This document shows positions 1 to 8,200 of a DNA stretch of 64,000 bases, in pieces. A program made the translations under genes and the position numbers. A model generated the notes under the pieces. That model was given only the letters and a program-made list of their open reading frames with translations, was not told the origin of the DNA and did not search any database. The DNA comes from Variovorax sp. DXTD-1 (GTDB taxonomy: Bacteria; Pseudomonadota; Gammaproteobacteria; Burkholderiales; Burkholderiaceae_C): NCBI RefSeq assembly GCF_003984625.1, contig NZ_RWKH01000005.1, forward strand, positions 171,233 to 235,232, written 5' to 3'. Within the stretch, counting starts at the first letter, position 1; each line of letters starts with the position of its first letter.

Positions 1-1056
1 TGGCGCCCCTGGGGCCTGTTCGGCCGGCCGCAGGCACCGAGCCGCTACGTCGGCATGCAGGAGGAGCCGCTGCGCCGCGCCGGCAAGGCCTACGTGGTGG
101 CCGCGGCGGTGTTCGGCCTGGTGCTGGCGGCGGCACCGCTGCTCACCGCGGACTCGCCCTACACGACGGTGCTGATGATCGACCTGCTCATCGCCGCGCT
201 GTTCGCGGCCAGCCTGCACTTCATCATGGGGCCGGCCGGCATGCATTCGTTCGGGCATGCGGCGTATTTCGGCCTGGGGGCCTACGGTGCGGCATTGCTG
301 GTACGCGCAAGCGGCATGCCGATGGAGCTGGCGCTCGTCGTCGCGCCGCTGGTCGCAGCCATCGGCGCCTTCGTCTACGGCTGGTTCGCCGTGCGGCTGT
401 CGGGCGTGTACCTTGCCATGCTCACGCTGGCCTTTGCGCAGATCACCTGGGCCATCACCTACCAGTGGGACACGTTCACCGGCGGCAGCAACGGGCTCAC
501 CGGCGTCTGGCCGGCCGAGTGGCTGTCGGACAAGCGCGTGTACTACTGGCTCACGCTGGCACTGGTGGCGCTGGGTGTGCTGGGGCTGCGCCGCGTGCTG
601 TTCTCGCCCTTCGGCTATGCGCTGCGGGCGGGGCGCGATTCGGTGCTGCGTGCCGACGCAATCGGCATCGACGTCAAGCGCATGCAGTGGGTCGCCTTCG
701 TGATTGCGGGCACCGCGGCGGGCCTGGCCGGTGCGCTCTACGCCTTCTCCAAGGGGAGCATCTCGCCGGAATCCCTGAGCGTCGGCAAGTCGGTCGACGG
801 CCTGGTGATGGTGCTGCTCGGTGGCATCCAGACGCTGGCCGGGCCGGTGGTCGGTGCCGTCACCTTCACGTGGCTGCACGACACGGTCGCGCGCAACACC
901 GACTACTGGCGCGCCATGCTCGGCGCCATCATCCTGCTGCTGGTGCTGCTGTTCCCGCAAGGCATTGCGGGCTTCGCCAAGCAGCTGTCCGGGCGCATCC
1001 GCATCCGCACCCGCGGCGCGCGCGAAACGGCAAGACTCGAGGAAGTGAAAGCATGA
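1..1056 (+). CDS. livM: Branched-chain amino acid-type ABC transporter permease, LivM part of a probable LivH-LivM fusion (5' partial)
   Basis: Inner-membrane permease of a Liv/HAAT-type ABC importer. The frame is open from the first base of the window, so the ATG at 55 is probably internal. The first visible residues include WGLFGRP, which resembles the end of LivH, and run without a stop into a typical LivM sequence with about eight to nine hydrophobic segments and the GPAGMHSFGHAAYFGLGAYG motif. This suggests one fused LivH-LivM polypeptide of which 351 residues are visible. Its stop overlaps the start of the next gene by ATGA, so translation is coupled to livG. The LivM family call is firm. 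The fusion is inferred from about 25 residues and could instead be a LivM with a long N-terminus. Confidence 0.9.
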   Translation, partial: WRPWGLFGRPQAPSRYVGMQEEPLRRAGKAYVVAAAVFGLVLAAAPLLTADSPYTTVLMIDLLIAALFAASLHFIMGPAGMHSFGHAAYFGLGAYGAALLVRASGMPMELALVVAPLVAAIGAFVYGWFAVRLSGVYLAMLTLAFAQITWAITYQWDTFTGGSNGLTGVWPAEWLSDKRVYYWLTLALVALGVLGLRRVLFSPFGYALRAGRDSVLRADAIGIDVKRMQWVAFVIAGTAAGLAGALYAFSKGSISPESLSVGKSVDGLVMVLLGGIQTLAGPVVGAVTFTWLHDTVARNTDYWRAMLGAIILLLVLLFPQGIAGFAKQLSGRIRIRTRGARETARLEEVKA

Positions 1057-1871
1057 GCGCGCACGCTCCCCTGCTCAAGGTCGAGAACCTGGGCAAGTCG
1101 TTCGGCGGCGTCAAGGCGGTCGACGGCATCAGCTTCGATCTCGCGCCCGGCGAACTGCTGGCGTTGATCGGCCCCAACGGCGCCGGCAAGTCGACGACCT
1201 TCAACATGGTGAACGGCCAACTCAAGGCCGACCAGGGCTCCATACGCTTCGGCGGCGAGGAACTGATCGGCCGCAAGCCGCGCGCCATCTGGCGCATGGG
1301 CGTGGGCCGCACCTTCCAGATTGCCGAAACCTTCGCATCGCTCACCGTGGTCGAGAACGTGCAGATGGCACTGCTCTCGCACGACGGCAAACTGTTCTCG
1401 ATGTGGCGCCGCGCCGCCGACCACAGGCGCGACGAGGCATTGGCCCTGCTCGATCAGGTCGGCATGAAGGCGCAGGCCGATCGCCCCTGCAGCGAGCTGG
1501 CCTACGGCGACGTCAAGCGCGTCGAGCTCGCAATCGCCATGGCCAATGCGCCAAAGCTGCTGCTGATGGACGAACCCACGGCCGGCATGGCGCCCAAGGA
1601 GCGCAATTCGCTGATGGCGCTGACCAAGCAGCTGGTCATCGACCGCGGCATGGCCGTGCTCTTTACCGAACACAGCATGGACGTGGTCTTTGCCTATGCC
1701 GACCGCATGATCGTGCTCGCGCGCGGGCGGCTGATCGCACAGGGCAAGCCGCTCGAGATCCGCGACCATCCGAAAGTGCAGGAGGTGTACTTCGGCAGCG
1801 GCAAGACCTTCGAGAAGATTGCAGAAAAGGCCGCCGAAGTGAACGCGGCAGTGGGAGCGGCAACCGCATGA
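1053..1871 (+). CDS. livG: Liv-type ABC transporter ATP-binding protein LivG
   Basis: Cytoplasmic ATPase that powers the importer. Of 272 residues, Walker A GPNGAGKS is at 40-47. The signature loop reads LAYGD rather than LSGGQ, as is common in LivG, and is followed by Walker B LLLMDEP and an H-loop in TEHSMD. The C-terminal tail, with KVQEVYFGSGKTF, is the LivG/BCA_ABC_TP_C extension. The ATG at 1053 overlaps the permease stop and no better start lies downstream. The gene sits between the permease and livF as in canonical liv operons. Substrate cannot be read from an ATPase; the neighbouring nicotinamide and nicotinate genes suggest something other than leucine. Confidence 0.95.
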   Translation: MSAHAPLLKVENLGKSFGGVKAVDGISFDLAPGELLALIGPNGAGKSTTFNMVNGQLKADQGSIRFGGEELIGRKPRAIWRMGVGRTFQIAETFASLTVVENVQMALLSHDGKLFSMWRRAADHRRDEALALLDQVGMKAQADRPCSELAYGDVKRVELAIAMANAPKLLLMDEPTAGMAPKERNSLMALTKQLVIDRGMAVLFTEHSMDVVFAYADRMIVLARGRLIAQGKPLEIRDHPKVQEVYFGSGKTFEKIAEKAAEVNAAVGAATA

Positions 1872-2602
1872 GCACGCACGAAACACTTTTGAAGGCCAAC
1901 GCGCTGTGCGCCTGGTACGGCGCCGCACAAATCCTGTACGACGTCGATCTCGAAGTGCGCCGCGGCGAAGTCGTCGCGCTCATGGGGCGCAACGGCGCCG
2001 GCAAGTCGACCACGCTGAAGACGCTGATCGGCATGCTCTCCAAGCGCAAGGGCAGCGTGAGTTTTCTGGGCCACGATATCTCGAAGAGCGAGCCGCATCA
2101 CGCGGCAAAGCTCGGCCTCGGCTTTGTGCCCGAAGACCGCCGCGTGTTCACCGACCTCACCGTGATGGAAAACCTCGAGGTCGGCAAGCAGGCGCCGCGC
2201 CGCTGGGCCGATGGCAGCGAGGCCCCGCTGTGGACGCCAGAGCGGCTGTTCAAGCTCTTTCCCAATTTGGGTGAAATGCCCAACCGCCCCGGCGGCCGCA
2301 TGAGCGGCGGCGAACAGCAGATGCTGACCGTGGCGCGCACGCTCATGGGCAACCCGTACCTGGTGCTGCTCGACGAGCCTTCGGAAGGCGTGGCGCCGGT
2401 CATCGTCGAGCAGATGGCCAACATGATCCTGGAGCTCAAGGCGCAGGGCGTGAGCATTTTGCTGTCGGAGCAGAACATGCATTTTGCCGAGCTGGTGTCC
2501 GACCGCGCCTATGTGCTCGAGAAGGGCCAGATCCGCTATCACGCGACCATGGCGGAGCTTGCGGCCAACGAGGAAGTGCGCCGCGCCTACCTGAGCGTCT
2601 AG
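1868..2602 (+). CDS. livF: Liv-type ABC transporter ATP-binding protein LivF
   Basis: Second ATPase of the importer, 244 residues, the usual LivF size. Walker A GRNGAGKS is at 40-47, the signature RMSGGEQQML and Walker B LVLLDEPSEG follow, and the H-loop region reads LLSEQNMHF. That Q-for-H pattern (SEQN) is characteristic of LivF. The ATG at 1868 overlaps the livG stop by four bases, continuing the tightly coupled chain permease-livG-livF. A 47-nt gap separates it from the next gene, so the operon likely continues. Confidence 0.95.
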   Translation: MSTHETLLKANALCAWYGAAQILYDVDLEVRRGEVVALMGRNGAGKSTTLKTLIGMLSKRKGSVSFLGHDISKSEPHHAAKLGLGFVPEDRRVFTDLTVMENLEVGKQAPRRWADGSEAPLWTPERLFKLFPNLGEMPNRPGGRMSGGEQQMLTVARTLMGNPYLVLLDEPSEGVAPVIVEQMANMILELKAQGVSILLSEQNMHFAELVSDRAYVLEKGQIRYHATMAELAANEEVRRAYLSV

Positions 2603-2649
2603 CCCGCGGGCTCCTTCGATTTCTATCTCATCAACCACCGGAGCACACC

Positions 2650-3372
2650 ATGCACGACACGCAGCGAAGATACCTTCTCAAGTCCACGGCTGCATTGAGC
2701 ATGCTGGGTGCGGCCGGGGCACTGTTCGCGGCGTCGAAGATCAAGCCGAACGACAAGTCCGCGCTGATCGTGATCGATGTGCAGAACTGTTTCGTCGACG
2801 GCGGCACGCTGCCAGTCAAGGGCGGCGCCGAGGTGGTGCCGGTGATCAACAAGCTGGCCGAGTCGTTCGAGAACATCGTGGTCACGCAAGACTGGCACAC
2901 GCAAGGCCATGCGTCGTTCGCGAGTGCGCATGCCGGCCAGAAGCCGTTCAGCAGCATCAAGCTCTCGTACGGCAACCAGGTTCTCTGGCCCGACCACTGC
3001 GTACAGGGAACCGACGATGCAGCGCTGCACAAGGACCTGAAGCTGCCCACCGCGCAGGTCATCATCCGCAAGGGCTTCCACAAGGGCGTCGACAGCTATT
3101 CCGCCTTCGAAGAGGCCGACCGCAAGACCGCCACGGGCCTGGGCGGCTATCTCAAGCAGCGCGGCATCAAGACGGTCTACGTGGCCGGCCTGGCCACCGA
3201 CTTCTGCGTGGCCTGGACGGCGCTCGATGCGCGCAAGGCCGGCTTCGAGGTGTATGTGATCGAAGACGCCACGCGCGCCATCGACCTCAACGGCTCGCTT
3301 GCCGCCGCATGGAAGCAGATGACCGCCAAGGGCGTCAAGCGCATCCAGTCCGCCGACATCCAGACCGCCTGA
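2650..3372 (+). CDS. pncA: Nicotinamidase (isochorismatase superfamily) with N-terminal export signal
   Basis: Hydrolyses nicotinamide to nicotinate and ammonia. The 240 residues contain the family triad Asp43 (IDVQN), Lys141 (IIRKG) and Cys186 (ATDFC), and the metal ligands Asp81 and His83 (QDWH) and His116 (WPDHC). This pattern is that of true PncA rather than a generic isochorismatase. Residues 1-29 hold a hydrophobic stretch after MHDTQRRYLLKS, looking like a Tat or Sec signal, so the enzyme may act in the periplasm, which is unusual for PncA. A GGAG ribosome site lies six bases before the ATG. Its place between a Liv transporter and nicotinate dehydrogenase genes supports a catabolic role rather than NAD salvage. 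Confidence 0.88.
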   Translation: MHDTQRRYLLKSTAALSMLGAAGALFAASKIKPNDKSALIVIDVQNCFVDGGTLPVKGGAEVVPVINKLAESFENIVVTQDWHTQGHASFASAHAGQKPFSSIKLSYGNQVLWPDHCVQGTDDAALHKDLKLPTAQVIIRKGFHKGVDSYSAFEEADRKTATGLGGYLKQRGIKTVYVAGLATDFCVAWTALDARKAGFEVYVIEDATRAIDLNGSLAAAWKQMTAKGVKRIQSADIQTA

Positions 3373-3434
3373 ACGCACGTGCCGCCATCGCGTTCATTCC
3401 AACGGCAACAACAACCACAACAAACCGACGACGT

Positions 3435-4595
3435 ATGAAGACTTCCATTTCGAGGCGCTCCCTCGTGGCGGGCGGCGCAGCCCTGGCAATCGGACCCGGA
3501 CTCCTGCGCCCGGCACGCGCAGAGAACGGCGTCACCGACAGCATCATCCGCATCGGCCAGTCGGCGGTCTTCAGCGGCCCGGCCAAGGACTTCGGCATCG
3601 ACTACCGTGCCGGCATCAAGCTCTACTTCGATCGCGTCAACAAGTCCGGCGGCATCAACGGGCGCAAGCTCGAGCTGGTGACGTACGACGATGCGTACGA
3701 CCCCGCGAAGACGGCCGTCAACACGGCCAAGCTGATCGACGAGGACAAGGTGTTCGCGCTCGCGGGCTACGTGGCCACCGGCAACCTCGTGGCCGCAATG
3801 CCGCTGGCCGAGAAGGCCGGCGTGCCCATGTTCGCGCCCCTGGTGGGCACCAGCTCGTTCCGCGCCAAGGTCAACCGCCTGCTGTTTCATGTGCGCGCCG
3901 GCTACGACCTGGAGCTGCGCAAGATCATCAGCCATCTCTCGACCATCAGCCTTTCGTCGATTGCGGTGGTCTACCAGGACAGCGCCTTCGGCAAGTCGAA
4001 CCTTGCCACCTGCGAGCAGCTTGCGGCCGACTACAAGGTGCAGGTCGTGAAGACGCTGCCGCTTGCCATCACCGCCGAAGACGCCAAGCAGGTGGTCGCC
4101 GGCCTGGCCGAGGCCAAGCCCGGTGCGGTGCTGATGATCATGGCGGGGCGCATGGTCGAAGTCTTCATTCGCGACTACCGCGCGAGCGGCGGGGCTGCGC
4201 CGCTCTACACGCTGTCGGTGGGCATCACCGATGCGGCAGGTTCCGCCAAGCGGCTCGAGGGCAAGCTGGCCGGGCTGGTCACGGCCAGCATCGTGCCGCC
4301 GCCGGAAGCCGTGCGCGTGCCCATCGTGGCCGACTACCAGCGCGACCGCGCCGAGTTCGGCGAGAAGATCGACAGCTACACCACGCTCGAGGGCTACATT
4401 GCCTCGCGTGTGATGGTCGAGGGCCTGCGCCGCGGCGGCAAGACGCTCACGCGCGACAGCTTCATCGCCGGGCTGGAGAGCATCGGCAGCACGCGCTTCG
4501 GCGATTTCCCGGTCGAATACAGCGCGAGGAACCACAACGGCTCGACGTTCGTTGACCTGGAGATGTACACCCGTGACGGCCACCTGCGGCGTTGA
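3435..4595 (+). CDS. Periplasmic substrate-binding protein of the Liv-type ABC transporter
   Basis: Peripla_BP_6 family receptor, 386 residues, delivering ligand to the permease upstream. The start at 3435 is chosen because it yields a twin-arginine-like leader (ISRRSLVAGGAALA, ending near PARAE) followed by the typical opening IIRIGQSAVFSGPAKDFG. The conserved stretches GGINGRKLELVTYDDAYDP and the later GYIASRVMVEGLRRGGK are family hallmarks. Frames extending further upstream lack a plausible leader. It is encoded 62 nt after pncA and overlaps the following gene, which argues for one transcript. Ligand is not determinable from sequence; nicotinate, nicotinamide or a related heterocycle is the contextual guess. 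Confidence 0.92.
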   Translation: MKTSISRRSLVAGGAALAIGPGLLRPARAENGVTDSIIRIGQSAVFSGPAKDFGIDYRAGIKLYFDRVNKSGGINGRKLELVTYDDAYDPAKTAVNTAKLIDEDKVFALAGYVATGNLVAAMPLAEKAGVPMFAPLVGTSSFRAKVNRLLFHVRAGYDLELRKIISHLSTISLSSIAVVYQDSAFGKSNLATCEQLAADYKVQVVKTLPLAITAEDAKQVVAGLAEAKPGAVLMIMAGRMVEVFIRDYRASGGAAPLYTLSVGITDAAGSAKRLEGKLAGLVTASIVPPPEAVRVPIVADYQRDRAEFGEKIDSYTTLEGYIASRVMVEGLRRGGKTLTRDSFIAGLESIGSTRFGDFPVEYSARNHNGSTFVDLEMYTRDGHLRR

Positions 4596-5073
4596 GCCGC
4601 TGCAGCTGCAGGTCAACGGGCAGGCCTGTTCGATTGCCGGCGTGCCGCGCGAGGCCACGCTGCTGTACCTGCTGCGCAACGACCTGGGCCTGAACGGGCC
4701 CAAGTACGGCTGTGGCCTGGGGCAGTGCGGCGCCTGCACGGTGCATGTCGACGGCGTGGCCGCACGGGCCTGCGTGATTCCCGCGCATGGCGTGGCGGGC
4801 CGTGCGGTCACCACGCTCGAGGGCTTGGGCACGCGCGGCCATTGGCATCCGGTGCAGGCCGCTTTCGAAGATGCGCAGGCCGCGCAGTGCGGCTATTGCC
4901 TGAGCGGCATGGTGATGCAGGCCGCGGCGCTGCTCGCGCGCGACCCGCATGCGAGCGAGGCGCGCATTCGCAGTGAGCTGTCGGGCAACCTGTGCCGCTG
5001 CGGAACGCACATTGAAATTCTGGATGCGGTGCAGCGGGCTGCACTGCGCATGCGTGCGGAGACAAACCGGTGA
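4573..5073 (+). CDS. nicA: Nicotinate dehydrogenase small subunit, two [2Fe-2S] clusters (NicA-like)
   Basis: Electron-transfer subunit of a xanthine-oxidase-family hydroxylase. The plant-type [2Fe-2S] ligands are Cys47, Cys52, Cys55 and Cys67 (CGLGQCGAC), and the second cluster uses Cys106, Cys109, Cys141 and Cys143 (CGYC, CRC). At 166 residues it matches the ~157-residue NicA of Pseudomonas putida. I chose GTG 4573 because GGAG at 4559-4562 is well spaced before it. This start overlaps the preceding gene by 23 nt; a TTG at 4552 is possible but poorly placed. The partner downstream has the NicB fusion architecture, which favours nicotinate over isoquinoline as substrate. The exact substrate remains inference. 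Confidence 0.85.
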   Translation: MTATCGVEPLQLQVNGQACSIAGVPREATLLYLLRNDLGLNGPKYGCGLGQCGACTVHVDGVAARACVIPAHGVAGRAVTTLEGLGTRGHWHPVQAAFEDAQAAQCGYCLSGMVMQAAALLARDPHASEARIRSELSGNLCRCGTHIEILDAVQRAALRMRAETNR

Positions 5074-5080
5074 GCCGTCC

Positions 5081-5203
5081 GTCTTGTCCCCTCTCCCTCT
5101 TGGAGAGGGCTAGGGTGAGGGCATCGGCCTTCGCACAAGCACAACCTTCGCTACCGCCGCTGGCCCTCACCCCAGCCCTCTCCCAGGGGGAGAGGGAGCA
5201 AGA
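5081..5203. repeat. Pair of inverted REP-like palindromes (REPIN-like) between nicA and nicB
   Basis: Two ~42-nt units at 5081-5122 and 5162-5203 face each other across about 40 nt; compared in opposite orientation they agree at about 37 of 42 positions. Each unit contains its own palindrome built from CCCTCTCC and GGAGAGGG followed by GGGTGAGGGC. The outer ends are GTCTTG and CAAGAC. This is the layout of a mobile REP doublet. Folded in mRNA it would form a long hairpin between the two subunit genes and could alter nicB expression. Confidence 0.8.
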
Positions 5204-5218
5204 CGGGAGGCAGAAACC

Positions 5219-8200
5219 ATGACGCGGCGCGCCAACCTGCCCCGGACACGCGCGGAGTTTCTCGTCGCCGACGGCGTGCTGCTCGTCGTGCGCGAAACAC
5301 CACCCGCGCCCTCACCCGCCAAGGGCCAACCTACAGCCGTGGCAGGCAACCCCATCGAAGGCGACGAGATCCTGCTCGCGGTATGGGACGACGGCAGCGC
5401 GTCGGCGCTCAACGGCCACGTCGATCTCGGCACCGGCATACAAACAGCGCTGGCGCAGATCGTGGCGGAAGAACTCGACCTGGGCATGCCGTGCGTGCGC
5501 ATGATGCTCGGCGACACCGCACGCGCGCCCAACCAGGGCGCGACCATCGCAAGCGCCTCGATCCAGATCCATTCGCAGCCGCTGCGCCTGGCTGCCGCGC
5601 AGGCGCGTGCATGGCTGCTGGCGCGCGCGGCCGAACGCCTTGGCGCGGCCGCCGACGTGCTGCAGATTCGCAATGGCGTGGTGCGCGTGATCGAAGAGCC
5701 CGATCGCCGCGTGACCTATGCCGACCTGTTGGCAGGGCAGCGCACCGTGCTGCGGCTCGACCCCGGCGCGCAGTCCAAGAACCCGGCTGACTACCGCATC
5801 GTCGGCACGCGCCAGCCGCGCGTGGACATTCCCGCAAAGCTCGCTGGCGAGAGCGTCTTCGTGCACGACATGCGCGTGCCGGGCATGCTGCACGGCCGCG
5901 TGGTGCGCCCACCGTACGCCGGCGCGGACCACGGCGACTTCATCGGCAACACGCTCGAGTCGGTCGACGAATCGTCCATTGCGCACATACCGGGCATTCG
6001 CGCCGTGGTCGTGATCCGCGACTTCGTCGGCATCGTGGCCGAGCGTGAAGAGCACGCGGAGCAGGCACTGCGCGAGCTGCGCGTGACGTGGAAGCCGTGG
6101 CCCGGCATGCCGGACCTCTCCAACCTGGCGCAGGCCTTGCGCGACAACCCGTCGACGCAGCGCCTGCTGGTGGACGAAGGCGACGTCGACGGCGCGCTTG
6201 CCGCGGCCGCGCAGCCGATGCACCGCACCTATGTGTGGCCTTACCAGATGCATGCGTCCATCGGCCCTTCGTGCGCGCTGGCCGACTGGCAGCCGCAGGA
6301 CGGCAGTGGCACACAGCTTCGCGTATGGGCCGGTTCGCAGAACCCGCACGTGCTGCGCGCCGACCTTGCCAGGCTGATGGGCGTGGACGACGTGCAGGTC
6401 GACGTGGTTCGCATGGAAGCCGCTGGCTGCTATGGCCGCAACGGTGCCGACGACGTGGCCGCCGATGCGGCGCTGCTCGCACGTGCAGTGGGCGCGCCCG
6501 TGCGCGTGCAGCTCACGCGCGAACAGGAGCATGCCTGGGAACCCAAGGGCGCCGCGCAGCTCATGGAAGTGGACGGCGGCCTGATGGCGGACGGCCGCAT
6601 TGCGGCCTACGACTTCGAGACCTCGTACCCATCGAACGGGGCGCCGACGCTCGCGCTGCTGCTCACGCGCACCATCGAGCCGGTGGCGCAAGCCTTCGAG
6701 ATGGGCGACCGAACGGCGCGCCCGCCTTATGGCTACGACAACCTGCGCGTGAAGGTCAACGACATGGCGCCGATTGTGCGGGCCTCGTGGCTGCGCGGGG
6801 TGTCGGCGCTGCCGAGTTCGTTCGCGCACGAGTCGTACATCGACGAGCTCGCCACCGCGGCGGGCGTCGACCCGGTGCAGTTCCGCCTGCGCCACCTGAA
6901 CGATCCGCGTGCCGTAGAGCTGGTGCAGGCCACCGCGCAGAAGGCCGGCTGGCGCATGCGCACCGGCCCGCGGGAAAACGCCGACGGCGGGCTTGGGGCG
7001 GGCGGCGACATTCTCTTCGGCCAGGGCTTTGCGTACGCACGCTACATCCACAGCAAGTGGCCCGGCTTCGGCGCTGCCTGGGCCGCATGGGTGGCCGATG
7101 TCGAGGTGAACCGCAAGACCGGCGAAGTGCATGTGCGCCGCGTGGTGGTGGGGCACGACGCGGGACTGATGATCAACCCCGCGGGCGTCGAGCACCAGGT
7201 GCATGGCAACGTGATCCAGACGACCAGCCGCGCATTGAAGGAAGAGGTGCAGTTCGCGCCGCAGCAGCAGGGCGACGGCTCGAACGGTGGTGCGCAGCTG
7301 CCGGGCGTGCTGCCTTCGGGTGTGGTTGCAAGCCGCGAGTGGGGCAGCTACCCGATCATCAACTTCCGTGAAGTGCCGGTGATCGAGGTCATGCACATGC
7401 CGCGTCCCGGCGAGCCTTCGCTGGGAGCGGGCGAATCGTCTTCGGTGCCGGGGACTGCGGCCATTGCGAATGCGATTTTCGACGCGACGGGCGTGCGCTT
7501 CCGGGAGCCGCCGTTCACGCCGGAGAAGGTGCTGGCTGCGTGGAATCGGGAGTTTCTCCCTCCCCCTCTGGGGGAGGGCGGGGGAGGGGGCGAGCGGCGT
7601 TCGAGTGGTGACGCTGCCGTGCCCCCATCCCAACCGTCCCCCAGAGGGGGAAGGGGCAATGCACCTTGGCCTCGCCGCAAGGGCCTCCTTGCCACCGGCG
7701 CGGCCCTCTTCATCGGCGGCATCGGCCTCATCGCCGGCCTGCTCGGCTGGCGCTCCGCCATCGCCCCCGTTTCGCTCAGCGCCCCTGTCTACAGCGAAGC
7801 CACCATCGAACGCGGCCGCGTGCTTGCCGCGCTCGGCGATTGCGCCGTGTGCCACACCGCACCGGGCGGCGCGGCCAACACAGGCGGCCGCGCGATGGAA
7901 ACGCCGTTCGGCACGCTCTACACCACCAACCTCACGCCCGATGCCGACACCGGCCTGGGCCGCTGGTCTTTCAGCGCCTTCCAGCGCGCGATGCGCGAAG
8001 GCATCTCGCGCGACGGCCACCACCTGTATCCGGCCTTTCCGTACACGGCATTCACCAAGACCAGCGACGACGACCTGCAGGCGCTCTACGCGTACTTCAT
8101 GTCCATGCCGGCGGTGCGCGCCGAAACGCCGAAGGCCGAGCTGAAGTTTCCGTTCAGCATGCGGCCGTTGATGGCCGGCTGGAACGCGCTCTTTCATGAC

